Assembly: GCF_003076275.1 (NCBI RefSeq)
Contig: NZ_CP029064.1
Span: forward strand, 2,304,501 to 2,368,500
DNA from: Microbulbifer sp. A4B17
GTDB lineage: Bacteria > Pseudomonadota > Gammaproteobacteria > Pseudomonadales > Cellvibrionaceae
DNA length: 64,000 nt
Direction of reading: 5' to 3'
Every line of letters begins with the position of its first letter. The stretch's first letter is position 1. Shown here one piece after another: positions 1-9,067 of this stretch. The notes under the pieces were generated by a model. The model was given only the letters and a program-made list of their open reading frames with translations. It made no database searches and was not told the DNA's origin. The translations under genes were made by a program, and so were the position numbers.

Positions 1-1
1 G

Positions 2-3000
2 ATAAGAACCTCAATTCAAAATCGCGGGCTGGTTATTGCCCTTGTGCTATTACTGTGCGGTTTGGGCATTTGGAATTTCACCCGGCTGCCCATTGATGCA
101 GTACCAGATATTACCAATATCCAGGTGGTTATTAATACGGAGGCACCGGGGTATACCCCAAAAGAAGTTGAGCAACGGGTTACATACCCTGTGGAAAATG
201 CAATGGCTGGATTGCCGAGCCTGGCTTATACCCGCTCCGTTTCGCGGTATGGGTTGTCCCAGGTTACGGTGATTTTTGAAGATGGCACCGATATTTATTT
301 TGCCCGCCAGTTAGTGAATGAACGGCTCACTGGTGTACGTGGTGCACTGCCTGCTGGTTTGGAGCCGGAGCTTGGACCCATCGCCACAGGTCTTGGTGAA
401 ATCTTTATGTTCACAGTGGACTCCGAACCCGGAGCCACCAATGCTGATGGCAGTGCGGTTACACCTAAGGACTTGCGTTCGGTGCATGACTGGATTGTAC
501 GCCCGCAGTTACTGCGTGTACCTGGTGTGGTGGAAGTCAATCCGATCGGCGGATTCAAGAGAGAAATTCTAATTGCTATAGAGCCAGAGAAACTGCTGGC
601 ATTCGGCCTGACCCAGGAAGACCTGATTCGCTCGATCGAGGAGAACAATCGTAACCGCGGTGTAGGATTTATTGAACACAGTGGCGCCCAGTGGTTGTTG
701 CGGGTTCCGGGGCAGGCAAGCTCGTTAGAGACACTGAAGGATTTCCTGGTTGCGGAAGTGAATGGCGTTGCTGTTCGCCTTGGCGACTTGGCCAAGATCG
801 AAGAGGGGCGCGAAATGCGCACCGGGGCGGCTACTCAGAACGGCAGGGACGTGGTGATGAGCACCGTTTTCATGCTGGTTGGCGAAAATAGTCGCACCGT
901 TGCAGGTGCAGTTGGTGAAAAGTTAGAGTATATCAAACAGAGTCTACCACCTGGTATCACATTGACTGCGGTTTATGATCGTACCGGTCTGGTTAACCAG
1001 ACATTGCGCACGGTCCAAACCAATCTTATGGAAGGTGCGCTGCTGGTTATCGCGGTTCTTTTCCTGCTGCTGGGGAATGTTCGCGCAGCAATCCTCACTG
1101 CACTGGTCATTCCGGTGGCCATGTTAATGACCATCACCGGCATGGTGCAGGCCCGCGTAAGTGCAAACCTGATGAGTCTGGGGGCGCTGGACTTTGGCTT
1201 GTTGGTGGATGGGGCCATCATTATTGTTGAGAACTGTCTGCGACGCCTCAGCGAATCCGCCCGCGAGCGTGGCCAGTTAGATCTAAAAGAACGGCTTACC
1301 CTGGTATTCCAATCGACGCGGGAAGTGATTCGCCCAGCCATGTTTGGAGTGTTCATTATCACAGCCGTGTATTTACCCATTTTTGCCCTGACTGGAGTGG
1401 AGGGCAAGATGTTCCATCCGATGGCAATTACCGTGGTGATTGCGTTGCTTTCTGCGATGTTTCTTTCCGTCACTTTGGTACCAGCCGGCATAGCGCTGCT
1501 ATTCCGCAAGCCGGTGATCGAAAAGAAAAACCCTGCACTTGAGAAGCTGAATAGCTTTTATCGCCCGGCCCTGGAGTTTGCACTGCGCCAGCGTTGCACG
1601 GTTGTCGTTATTGCTGCGCTATTGGTGTTGGTTTCCGGCTATACGGCAAGCAGAATGGGTAGCGAATTTGTGCCGAATCTGGATGAAGGCGATATTGCCA
1701 TGCATGCCTTGCGTATTCCCGGCACATCCTTGGAGCAAGCGATTTCACTACAAAAATCCCTGGAGGAGAGGATTAAAGAGTTGCCCGAAGTGGAGCGTAT
1801 ATTCGCCAAAATTGGTACTGCAGAAGTGGCTACCGATGCCGTTCCCCCAAGTGTTGCCGATAACTTTATTATCCTGAAACCCAGGTCTCAGTGGCCAGAT
1901 CCGGATAAGCCGAAAGAGCAATTGGTAGACGAGCTGGCAAAGCTGGTAGAGCCAATTCCCGGCAACCGCTATGAATTTCTCCAGCCAATCCAGATGCGCT
2001 TTAACGAGCTTTTAGCGGGGGTACGCGCGGAATTGGCGATCAAAGTCTTTGGCGATGACTTCGAGCAATTGGAGCGTTTGGGTGGTGAAATTGAAGCGGC
2101 TATCGGCAGTGTAGAAGGCGTTGCTGATATACAGATGGAGCAAACCAGCGGTTTACCGGTTCTCGCCATTGTTCCTGACCAGGCCGCGCTAACACAGTAT
2201 GGGCTGGCCATCAGCCAGATACAGGAGCAGCTGGCAACAGCCCTGGGAGGTACGGTTGCTGGCCGCTTTTATGAGGGAGACCGCCGCACCGATATTGTTG
2301 TGCGTTTGCCAGAGGTATTGCGCCAGGATTTGGATGCGCTAAAGAAACTGCCGATTCATCGACCCAATGGCAACTATGTACCCTTGGAGGAAATTGCCAG
2401 CTTGGAGCTCACCGCCGGTATCAATCAGGTTTTCCGCGAGAACGGTAAACGCAGGGTAGTGGTAACGGCCAATGTGCGGGGTAGGGACCTGGGTAGCTTT
2501 GTTGCTGATGTACAGCAGTCTGTTTCCGATAAAGTGGAAATACCACCCGGTTACTGGGTTGAATATGGCGGAACCTATCAAACGCTACAGTCTGCTACTG
2601 AACGTTTATCGATAGTAGTGCCGCTGACCCTTGTGTTGATTATGGGGCTTCTCCTGCTGGCGCTTCGTTCCATAAAAGATGCGGCAATTATCTTTACCGG
2701 TATACCCCTCGCATTAACCGGCGGTGTGCTCTCTTTAATGTTGCGGGATATCCCTTTCTCCATTTCCGCAGCCGTTGGTTTTATCGCACTTTCCGGGATT
2801 GCCATCCTTAACGGCCTGGTAATGGTTTCCTTTATTCGGGACCTGCGTGACCAAGGTTACAGCATAGAAAAGGCCATTATTGAGGGCGCCCTGATCCGCT
2901 TACGTCCGGTCATTAGTACCGCACTGGTTGCCTCACTCGGTTTTGTGCCCATGGCCCTGAATACTGGTATTGGTTCTGAGGTACAGCGCCCACTGGCGAC

Positions 3001-3142
3001 GGTGGTTATTGGCGGTATTGTCTCATCAACAATCCTGACACTTTTAGTATTGCCGGCACTCTACAGAATTTTACATGGCAGGGATTCCAAGTCGGAGAGC
3101 TCACAAGATAACCCTGAAGTGGCTCTGGCTGGAGCCAGTTAA
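2..3142 (+). CDS. CzcA/CusA-type heavy-metal RND efflux pump, 5' end outside the window
   Basis: Inner-membrane proton-driven RND transporter that exports divalent or monovalent metal ions through a tripartite CzcCBA-type complex. The reading frame is open to the first base of the window, so the true start lies upstream; a GTG at 44 is only an internal codon. About 1046 residues are visible, nearly the full family length of about 1040. The metal-RND signature in TM4 (DFGLLVDGAIIIVE) starts near codon 397 and has the two Asp and one Glu spaced as D402, D408, E415 of CzcA, which argues for a Zn/Co/Cd (HME1-like) rather than Cu/Ag type. The opening PIDAVPDITNIQV and EDGTD motifs are typical of the family. 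Downstream genes on the same strand probably share its transcript. The substrate is inferred, not shown. Confidence 0.93.
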   Translation: MRTSIQNRGLVIALVLLLCGLGIWNFTRLPIDAVPDITNIQVVINTEAPGYTPKEVEQRVTYPVENAMAGLPSLAYTRSVSRYGLSQVTVIFEDGTDIYFARQLVNERLTGVRGALPAGLEPELGPIATGLGEIFMFTVDSEPGATNADGSAVTPKDLRSVHDWIVRPQLLRVPGVVEVNPIGGFKREILIAIEPEKLLAFGLTQEDLIRSIEENNRNRGVGFIEHSGAQWLLRVPGQASSLETLKDFLVAEVNGVAVRLGDLAKIEEGREMRTGAATQNGRDVVMSTVFMLVGENSRTVAGAVGEKLEYIKQSLPPGITLTAVYDRTGLVNQTLRTVQTNLMEGALLVIAVLFLLLGNVRAAILTALVIPVAMLMTITGMVQARVSANLMSLGALDFGLLVDGAIIIVENCLRRLSESARERGQLDLKERLTLVFQSTREVIRPAMFGVFIITAVYLPIFALTGVEGKMFHPMAITVVIALLSAMFLSVTLVPAGIALLFRKPVIEKKNPALEKLNSFYRPALEFALRQRCTVVVIAALLVLVSGYTASRMGSEFVPNLDEGDIAMHALRIPGTSLEQAISLQKSLEERIKELPEVERIFAKIGTAEVATDAVPPSVADNFIILKPRSQWPDPDKPKEQLVDELAKLVEPIPGNRYEFLQPIQMRFNELLAGVRAELAIKVFGDDFEQLERLGGEIEAAIGSVEGVADIQMEQTSGLPVLAIVPDQAALTQYGLAISQIQEQLATALGGTVAGRFYEGDRRTDIVVRLPEVLRQDLDALKKLPIHRPNGNYVPLEEIASLELTAGINQVFRENGKRRVVVTANVRGRDLGSFVADVQQSVSDKVEIPPGYWVEYGGTYQTLQSATERLSIVVPLTLVLIMGLLLLALRSIKDAAIIFTGIPLALTGGVLSLMLRDIPFSISAAVGFIALSGIAILNGLVMVSFIRDLRDQGYSIEKAIIEGALIRLRPVISTALVASLGFVPMALNTGIGSEVQRPLATVVIGGIVSSTILTLLVLPALYRILHGRDSKSESSQDNPEVALAGAS

Positions 3143-3204
3143 CCGGGCCTGTGTGCGCTTTGGTTCACAAGAATTTAGAACTTTAATAACGGGAGATAGT
3201 AACG

Positions 3205-3900
3205 TTGCACAATAGTTTAAAAACAGTTTTCGGCTTGATGGCGCTGATAGCAGGTATGGTGATATCTATGCCGCTATTTGCCCATGGAGTGGACGATGCT
3301 ACTAAGACTTTTCTTGCCGGCAACGAAGGGGTATCTATTATTCCCTTTCTATATATTGGCGCCAAGCATATGGTGACTGGCTATGACCACCTGCTGTTCC
3401 TGGTGGGAGTCATTTTCTTTTTATATCGATCAAAAGATGTTCTTATTTATGTAAGCTTCTTTACTCTCGGTCATAGCTTAACCCTTTTATTTGGAGTGCT
3501 TAACGACACCCATGTGAATGCCTATTTGATCGATGCCATTATTGGATTATCCATTGTCTATAAAGGCTTCGATAATCTCGGTGGTTTCAAACGGGTTTTT
3601 GGCTTCCAGCCTAATACCAAGGCTGCCGTACTGATTTTTGGACTCTTCCACGGTTTTGGTTTGGCAACCAAATTACAGGAATTCAAGCTGTCCAGCGATG
3701 GGTTGGTGGAGAATATCCTGGCCTTTAATGTCGGAGTAGAAATTGGTCAGTTTGTTGCGTTGCTGTTTATTCTTCTCGCCATCAATTATTGGCGTCGCTT
3801 TGACAGTTTCCTGCGCTTTTCCACTATGACAAATACCCTACTAATGAGTGGTGGACTGATGTTGGTGGGTTACCAGATGACAGGCTACTTCGTAGGTTAG
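3205..3900 (+). CDS. HupE/UreJ-like membrane protein
   Basis: Predicted polytopic inner-membrane protein of the HupE/UreJ_2 family, whose classic members are nickel or cobalt permeases of hydrogenase and urease loci. A signal-like segment ending in FAHG (residues 1-27) is followed by about five or six hydrophobic helices. The family motif HxxxGYDHLLFL is seen near residue 54, with GHSLTL and FHGFG further on. The start is TTG with GGGAGA about 9 bases upstream; there is no better ATG. It lies 62 bases after the RND pump and before a membrane-anchor gene, so it probably belongs to the same metal-response operon. No urease or hydrogenase gene is near, so a general metal role is the better guess. 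Confidence 0.85.
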   Translation: MHNSLKTVFGLMALIAGMVISMPLFAHGVDDATKTFLAGNEGVSIIPFLYIGAKHMVTGYDHLLFLVGVIFFLYRSKDVLIYVSFFTLGHSLTLLFGVLNDTHVNAYLIDAIIGLSIVYKGFDNLGGFKRVFGFQPNTKAAVLIFGLFHGFGLATKLQEFKLSSDGLVENILAFNVGVEIGQFVALLFILLAINYWRRFDSFLRFSTMTNTLLMSGGLMLVGYQMTGYFVG

Positions 3901-3964
3901 ATAGCCAGAAAGTGACTTTACAAAGTTAATTGAACAGAAAGAACACAGATTTAGAGCTTACAGA

Positions 3965-4513
3965 ATGAATACAACTGAAATGCCAGTGCAGACTGCACAA
4001 ACGCTGATTAAATCCACACTTGCTGCTGGCGTGCTTGCAGCCATTATGTTGACCACAGTAATCCTGCCAGCTGAATACAATATAGATCCTACTGGAATTG
4101 GCAGTGCACTGGGGCTGACTGAATTAAACTGTCAAGAACAGGAAATTGCTGCACCAGAAGTAGAGCAGCGTGGCGAGCAGTCCTTTGCTTATCGGACTGA
4201 CACTACAACTATTGAAGTGCCCGCTGGCCGTGGGATTGAATACAAATTTCAATTGGATAAATACGGTCATTTGGAATACGAGTGGATAACAGAGAGTGGA
4301 GAACTTTACTTTGATTTTCACGGCGAACCCGCAGGCGATACAAGCGGCTACTTTGAGAGCTTTGCTATTGCTACCTCAAATAAAATGAGTGGCTCTCTCA
4401 CAACGCCTTTTGATGGTTCCCATGGCTGGTATTGGAAGAATAACGGTCAGGAATCTGTGAAGATCACTCTAAAAACAAAGGGGTTCTACGAGGTTATTGG
4501 ACTCAAACAGTAA
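3965..4513 (+). CDS. single-pass transmembrane anchor protein of metal-efflux loci
   Basis: A 182-residue protein with one N-terminal membrane segment (about residues 15-36), the conserved stretch PAEYNIDPTGIG just after it, and a periplasmic C-terminal domain (residues 60-182) rich in aromatic residues with HGWYWKN near 155. I recognise this as the transmembrane anchor protein often found beside CzcA-type pumps; its biochemical role is not known to me. It starts at ATG 3965, 64 bases after the HupE-like gene, and its stop lies 46 bases before the next small gene. It could scaffold the pump or bind ligand in the periplasm, but the sequence shows no clear metal-binding motif. Confidence 0.75.
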   Translation: MNTTEMPVQTAQTLIKSTLAAGVLAAIMLTTVILPAEYNIDPTGIGSALGLTELNCQEQEIAAPEVEQRGEQSFAYRTDTTTIEVPAGRGIEYKFQLDKYGHLEYEWITESGELYFDFHGEPAGDTSGYFESFAIATSNKMSGSLTTPFDGSHGWYWKNNGQESVKITLKTKGFYEVIGLKQ

Positions 4514-4559
4514 CGCTTTTTTATCAACATTCGCTAAAACCGAGAAGAAAGAGAGTATT

Positions 4560-4895
4560 ATGAACAAACTTATTCGAGTCATCTGTGTATCAGTTACCTT
4601 AGGCTTCGCAAATCTTGCTTTCGCCCATGGTGACCATGAGAGAGACAATTTTGCCACTGTATCCATGGTAGAAGCCAAAGGCATCGCCAGCCAGGAAGTA
4701 GCTCGCCTAATCAAAGAGGGTAAGCTTAACGAGTCCTGGGCTGACAAGCCGCTCAATGCCGCTATGCAGCGTGTTGACAACCAGCGACAGTGGGTTGTTA
4801 CAGCGAAAGAGCAGAGTGGTGTTTTGAACCAGCAGTTGCAAGTCTTCCTGAGTACAGAAGGATATTTTCTGTCTTTCGAGGTGGTGAATCGTTAA
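4560..4895 (+). CDS. small periplasmic protein, DUF6488-like
   Basis: A 111-residue secreted protein. ATG 4560 is preferred over an upstream frame-open codon at 4497 because it has a strong purine-rich ribosome site (GAAGAAAGAGAG) and begins directly with a signal peptide (MNKLIRVICVSVTLGFANLAFA), cleaved before HGDHERDN. That His/Asp-rich mature N-terminus could bind metal. The rest (VARLIKEGKLNESW, then a beta-rich C-terminus) resembles the DUF6488 proteins found next to CzcA-type pumps and HupE-like genes. It is last in the rightward set and is followed by a strong terminator. Function unknown; a periplasmic metal-binding accessory is an inference. Confidence 0.7.
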   Translation: MNKLIRVICVSVTLGFANLAFAHGDHERDNFATVSMVEAKGIASQEVARLIKEGKLNESWADKPLNAAMQRVDNQRQWVVTAKEQSGVLNQQLQVFLSTEGYFLSFEVVNR

Positions 4896-4913
4896 CCGGT
4901 AGGCCAGTGTTTA

Positions 4914-4949
4914 GGCAGCGGCGGAGCCGCCGCTGCCTATTATTTTAAT
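4914..4949 (+). terminator. intrinsic terminator of the metal-efflux operon
   Basis: A GC-rich perfect inverted repeat (GGCAGCGGC with GCCGCTGCC, 4914-4937) followed by a T-rich stretch (TATTATTTTAAT). It lies 18 bases past the stop of the DUF6488-like gene and closes the rightward gene set. Confidence 0.85.
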
Positions 4950-5051
4950 AGCTTGGTACAGGTAAGAGTAATTGTTGTTTCCCTTCGCCTGAGTATGTCG
5001 TTTGGATATTAAGTCCAGCTGTTAGAGGGGGAGAGATATCCATTTGGTCAG

Positions 5052-6050
5052 CTACCCAAATGATTCAATACCCACAACAACTTTACCCATAGCTTTCCCA
5101 CTTGCCAGCCGTTCATGGGCCTTGCCAATATCAGGCAAACTATAAGAAGTTTCATCAAGTACAGGTTTGAGATTGCCTGCTTCAGTAATGGCTTTTAGTG
5201 CTTTTAAAATATGCCCGTGCTCCTCACGGTGGTAATTGTGTAGCATTGGAATTAACATAAATATGACATGCAAAGACAAGCCTTTAAAGTGAGCAGGCGT
5301 CAGGTCAAGCTCTACCATGGAAACGGTAGTAGCTACTTGGCCATTGAGTTTTGCTGCCTCAAAAGAGTTCGTTATATTTGCACCACCGACTGAGTCGAAT
5401 ACTATATCGAAGCCTGCTCCGTTGGTGTACTTCAGTACATAAGACTCAACTGATTCAGTCCGGTAGTTAATCGGCGTTGCCCCCAGTTTTTCAATCATTG
5501 CCAGTTGAGGATCTCCGGAGCCTGTTGAGTAAACATCAGCACCAAAGTGACGAGCCAGTTGTACAGCTATATGACCCACACCGCGCGAGCCACCGTGAAC
5601 AAGAACACTTTGTCCAGGCTTAACCCCCGCACGCTGTAACCCTTCGTAGGCGGTTATGCCTACTAAGGGCAAAGCTGCTGCTTCCCGCATGGTCAGGTTC
5701 TCGGGTTTCAGGGCAATTAAGTTCGCGTCTGCAACAATATATTCGGCTAATGTTCCCGGTAAGTCAGCCAGTCCACCTGCGCAGCCATAGACTTCATCGC
5801 CCACCTGATAATCGGTAACACCTTCGCCAATTTCTTCAACAACACCAGCGAAATCCATACCCAATATTGCCGGGGCTTTCGGTGAAAGGGGTAATGCAGG
5901 TCCCATTTGGCGAATCATGGTATCTACGGTATTGACGCTGGTTGCTGATATTTTAATCAGCACATGGCCAGCTTTGGTGGTCGGCTTGGGTACTTCAGCA
6001 GCTTCAAATACGTCTGGGCCGCCAAAGGTATTTACAATCATTGCTCTCAT
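5052..6050 (-). CDS. medium-chain (MDR) NAD(P)H quinone reductase/alcohol dehydrogenase-like oxidoreductase
   Basis: A 332-residue zinc-independent MDR protein. The N-terminal GroES-like domain carries ILGMDFAGVVEEIGEGV near residue 65, and the Rossmann domain carries VHGGSRGVGHIAVQLA near 155. The zinc-binding Cys residues of classical alcohol dehydrogenases are absent, which places it with quinone or enone reductases. ATG 6050 has GGGAATC upstream; a TTG 12 bases earlier lacks a site. It is the last of four leftward genes for redox and acyl-CoA-type chemistry (luciferase-like oxidoreductase, SDR, crotonase, MDR), 101 bases after the crotonase. Substrate unknown. Confidence 0.88.
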   Translation of the reverse strand: MRAMIVNTFGGPDVFEAAEVPKPTTKAGHVLIKISATSVNTVDTMIRQMGPALPLSPKAPAILGMDFAGVVEEIGEGVTDYQVGDEVYGCAGGLADLPGTLAEYIVADANLIALKPENLTMREAAALPLVGITAYEGLQRAGVKPGQSVLVHGGSRGVGHIAVQLARHFGADVYSTGSGDPQLAMIEKLGATPINYRTESVESYVLKYTNGAGFDIVFDSVGGANITNSFEAAKLNGQVATTVSMVELDLTPAHFKGLSLHVIFMLIPMLHNYHREEHGHILKALKAITEAGNLKPVLDETSYSLPDIGKAHERLASGKAMGKVVVGIESFG

Positions 6051-6151
6051 TTTGATTCCCAAAAAGTGTACTTTCTGTAGAGTTTTGTCGAAGTATCCGA
6101 AGTAAGTAGGGCATCACAGTCTGTAAATCGTCGGATGCCCAATTGCTACTG

Positions 6152-6997
6152 CTAGTTTATTTTTTGTACATCCATCACCAGTTGGTTCCAGTTCCGCTGA
6201 TTTTCAATATCGTGTTCCAACCCTTGTTCATCTGCGATAGAGAAGCGTTTTAAGGCAGGTGTTTTACTGGTTGCTTGATACAGCCAATAGGCCTCCGCTT
6301 TTAGCGCTTCATTGATAGGCTTATCGACTGACTCATAAACCGCCTGCTTACAGGCATTGATTGATTCTGCTGGAAATTGAGCAATTCTCTTCGCTAGGCT
6401 ATCGACATACTCGCCAATTTCATCTGGGTCTAGTGCTTTGTTGATTGTGCCGAGCCTTTCCGCTTCGTCAGCATCGAAATCACGGGCGCTGAGAATAATC
6501 TCCAGCGCTTTACCCAGTCCTGTCTGGCGAGCCATCCTTGATGCACCTCCCCCACAGGGGAGGATTCCCATACCCACTTCCATTTGCATGAATTTATATT
6601 TTCCTCGGGCTGCGAAACGCATATCGAGTGCCAAGGCCAGTTCATGGCCACCACCTCTAGCGAAACCCTCTAGTTTGGCGATCGTTGCTTGAGGTACTTT
6701 GCTGATGCGCTCACAGACAGCCTGTAAATCCAACAGTTGGGCTTCTTCTCGAGATACAGCTTCATCAGGCATGTCTTTTAATAACTCAGTATCGTAATGA
6801 CATACCCAAATCTCCGGATTGGCAGACTGAAACACAACGACTTTGGTTTCTCGATCCCGTTCCAGGCGCATAGCCAGGCTGTTTAAGTCGGCCAGCATTT
6901 CCTGCCCTTGGACATTCACGGGACCAAAGTCAAATGTCACAGTTAGGATTCCGTCATCTTGTTTCGCCGTGAATGTGGTAAAACCTTCATATTTCAT
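6152..6997 (-). CDS. enoyl-CoA hydratase/isomerase (crotonase) family protein
   Basis: A 281-residue crotonase-fold protein that by family hydrates, isomerises or hydrolyses acyl-CoA thioesters in the cytoplasm. The oxyanion-hole segment KLEGFARGGGHELALALD lies near residues 107-124 and a second stretch GILPCGGGASRMARQTG near 143-159. The first catalytic Glu of typical hydratases appears not to be at the usual position (GGGAS is there), so ordinary hydratase activity is uncertain. It lies 33 bases after the SDR gene in the leftward operon. The ligand is unknown; the surrounding oxidoreductases suggest breakdown or detoxification of a small organic compound. Confidence 0.85.
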   Translation of the reverse strand: MKYEGFTTFTAKQDDGILTVTFDFGPVNVQGQEMLADLNSLAMRLERDRETKVVVFQSANPEIWVCHYDTELLKDMPDEAVSREEAQLLDLQAVCERISKVPQATIAKLEGFARGGGHELALALDMRFAARGKYKFMQMEVGMGILPCGGGASRMARQTGLGKALEIILSARDFDADEAERLGTINKALDPDEIGEYVDSLAKRIAQFPAESINACKQAVYESVDKPINEALKAEAYWLYQATSKTPALKRFSIADEQGLEHDIENQRNWNQLVMDVQKIN

Positions 6998-7030
6998 GGT
7001 GAATTCCTTTTAATTGATTGCGTTAACGTC

Positions 7031-7849
7031 TTAGGTATTTTTAATGCCGAGTTTGTCGAGAGTGTTCTCAATTTCTTCAATAAGTACCTTTCTCTTGTTC
7101 TCATCTAGCGCGTCTGGGTGCGGCTGGGACCAATTGCCTATGTCATTGTCAAAGTATTTACCGCTAGCGTTTGAGAACTCATTATCGAGTGCCGCCCGTA
7201 CCAATATATTGGCGCCGATACTTAAGTCTTTCCCTTGAGTTCCGTAAGCATCTTTCACCATTTTGCTACCCAGAAATGAGGCGGGATTGATTGCGATAAA
7301 TTGCGGGGCCTTGTCGCCAAGTGAGCGGGCTAGTTGAAAGGTCCACATGGTGAGAGCCAATTTACTTTGGGCATAAGCGTCGCTGTCGGATAGTTGTTGG
7401 TGACCTTTGAGCGCTTCGATGTTCACAGTTGCTTGCGCTGCAGAGGATAGATTAATAATGCGGCCATCGGCGCTAAACAGCGGAAATAGCCGTGTCGTTA
7501 ACAAGTAAGGGGCAATAACGTTTACGATAAAGCGAATATCGTAACCCGTGTCGGTTATTGGATTCTGTACTTTAAATACGCCGGCATTATTGATAAGAAC
7601 ATCAATATTTGAATATTGATCTTTTACCATTGAGGCCAGTGCTAACACATCTGATAAATTGGATAAATCTGCTCGGAATGTATTTATGTGGCCCTTGGGA
7701 TAGCTTTGCTTTATCGCCTCTTTTGCACTTTCTAGTTTTGTATCGCTACGGCCATGTAAGAGCAAAGTATGATCCTTTGCTGCCAGTAATTTTGCAGTTT
7801 CTAACCCGATACCGTCAGTACCGCCTGTCAATAAAATGGTCTTTCGCAT
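7031..7849 (-). CDS. short-chain dehydrogenase/reductase (SDR)
   Basis: A 272-residue classical-type SDR. It has the cofactor motif TGGTDGIG at residues 8-15, NNAG near 90, a Ser in INLSSAA near 136 and the catalytic YAQSK near 157, so the active site is intact. It probably oxidises or reduces an alcohol/ketone with NAD(P)(H). The start ATG 7849 lies 3 bases past the stop of the luciferase-like gene, so the two are almost certainly co-transcribed and translationally coupled. The overall form also resembles WW-domain-oxidoreductase/retinol dehydrogenase-like SDRs; the substrate cannot be read from sequence. Confidence 0.9.
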   Translation of the reverse strand: MRKTILLTGGTDGIGLETAKLLAAKDHTLLLHGRSDTKLESAKEAIKQSYPKGHINTFRADLSNLSDVLALASMVKDQYSNIDVLINNAGVFKVQNPITDTGYDIRFIVNVIAPYLLTTRLFPLFSADGRIINLSSAAQATVNIEALKGHQQLSDSDAYAQSKLALTMWTFQLARSLGDKAPQFIAINPASFLGSKMVKDAYGTQGKDLSIGANILVRAALDNEFSNASGKYFDNDIGNWSQPHPDALDENKRKVLIEEIENTLDKLGIKNT

Positions 7850-7852
7850 TTG

Positions 7853-8821
7853 TTATTCCTGTTCATTAAAACGTGGGAAAATGACTTCCGAAATTGTTCC
7901 AAGTGTTTCTTCAATATTTGCCCGGTTAAATCGGAGGTTCAGAGCAACATGGTTAACCCCGATCTCTTCTCGCGACTTAAGGTATTTGTATAATTGGTTA
8001 ATACCCAGTCGATATCCCAAGTGTATGGGGTGTGGTAGGGCATCCGGGGTTTCAGTTATATCAATATAGAGTGGTTCCATCACTGGCTTGTTAATGGCAG
8101 GGTTATTTCTCAATTGGCCAATAAATTGTTCTTGCGCGGCATGTGGACGAGGATAGGTGATCCAACCATCTCCGTTGTTAGAGAGCCAGTCTGGGGACTG
8201 CTGAGAGGAGCCAGTTATCAATAAAGGCAGCTTTGTTTTTTCTGGTTTGGGCAATATGTCCAGATCGCCAGAAATTGCTCCAAAGGAACTCTGAAGTTGG
8301 GGGTAGGACTCTGCTACACAGCGAATATATTCGTAGCTCTCCCGGAACAGTTGCCCTCGCTCCAGATATGAAATATTCATCGCAGGATATTCTTCTGGGC
8401 GATCTCCACTGGCGATACCGAGAATTAAGCGCCCGCCTGATATCTGATCAACAGAGGCAGCAGCTTTTGCAACATGCGCGGGATGGCGCAAAGGCAGAAT
8501 AATGCTGGCTACACCAAGGGCAATCTTTGTTGTCTTGCCCGCCAGGAGACCGAGATAGACGAATGGGTCAAAAACTTGACCGGCATCGCCAAATGAAGGG
8601 ACATTGAAGGGGACATCCCTGAGCCAAATCGCGCTAAATCCCAGTTTTTCCGCAAGCTGAACCCGCTCAACATGATCAATCATGGTTGGAACAGGGTTCG
8701 TAGCGTAATTTTCTACGGGAACCACAAGCCCAACAGAAAGTCTGTCTGGTTTAAATACAGCTTTGTAACCCGTATTGATACTGGGGAAGTAGCTAGAACG
8801 ACCTTTATATCTGGAATCCAC
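7853..8821 (-). CDS. luciferase-like (LLM) flavin-dependent oxidoreductase, BA3436-type
   Basis: A 322-residue TIM-barrel flavin oxidoreductase of the bacterial luciferase family. Recognisable stretches are GFSAIWLRDVPF near residue 60, FDPFVYLGLLA near 84, PLRHPAHVAKAAASVD near 108 and GGRLILGIASGDRPEE near 128, which I associate with the BA3436-type luciferase-like subgroup. The start is GTG 8821 with TTAGGAGAG a few bases upstream; that site overlaps the stop of the 37-codon ORF described separately. It would use FMNH2 or F420-type reduced flavin and oxygen. It heads the main leftward operon and is divergent from the LysR gene. Confidence 0.87.
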   Translation of the reverse strand: MDSRYKGRSSYFPSINTGYKAVFKPDRLSVGLVVPVENYATNPVPTMIDHVERVQLAEKLGFSAIWLRDVPFNVPSFGDAGQVFDPFVYLGLLAGKTTKIALGVASIILPLRHPAHVAKAAASVDQISGGRLILGIASGDRPEEYPAMNISYLERGQLFRESYEYIRCVAESYPQLQSSFGAISGDLDILPKPEKTKLPLLITGSSQQSPDWLSNNGDGWITYPRPHAAQEQFIGQLRNNPAINKPVMEPLYIDITETPDALPHPIHLGYRLGINQLYKYLKSREEIGVNHVALNLRFNRANIEETLGTISEVIFPRFNEQE

Positions 8822-8832
8822 GGTGATCTCTC

Positions 8833-8946
8833 CTAAGCGTCTCGAATAGGAGATAACGGGCTGTCACAGTAGTAACTTGCGACAGAGCAAGAGGTTCGAT
8901 CTGGGCCACTTTTTACAGTGAAGTTCACAGGTACTCTTACATTCAT
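8833..8946 (-). CDS. 37-residue Cys-containing small ORF heading the LLM operon
   Basis: ATG 8946 to TAG 8833, 37 codons. It has a good ribosome site (GGGAG, 7 bases before the ATG) and its stop is 11 bases before the GTG of the luciferase-like gene, inside whose ribosome site the stop is embedded, so the layout is that of a leader peptide or a translated small protein. The product has a charged N-terminal part (MNVRVPVNFTVKSGPD) and a C-terminal half with two Cys residues and paired Tyr (SCSVASYYCDSP). No signal peptide or membrane segment. I do not recognise the family. It may be a translational leader for the operon, or a substrate peptide for the neighbouring oxidoreductases; neither is shown. 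Confidence 0.5.
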   Translation of the reverse strand: MNVRVPVNFTVKSGPDRTSCSVASYYCDSPLSPIRDA

Positions 8947-9049
8947 TTTTGATCTCCCACACAGCCTAGGCGAGCGGCTAAATGGCGCCGCCCCTTTCGA
9001 TAACTGAAGCCTAATCCATTGGAAAATCCATATAAATGACGTATAAATG

Positions 9050-9067
9050 AAATCAGAATTCTGATTT
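9050..9067. promoter_or_regulatory. 18-bp perfect palindrome, candidate LysR-protein operator
   Basis: AAATCAGAATTCTGATTT is a perfect 18-bp dyad ending 12 bases before the GTG start of the LysR gene, in the 133-base gap between it and the divergent small ORF/LLM operon. Two copies of TATAAATGA precede it (9032-9040 and 9042-9050). Position and symmetry fit an autoregulatory operator; the binding is inferred. Confidence 0.5.
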
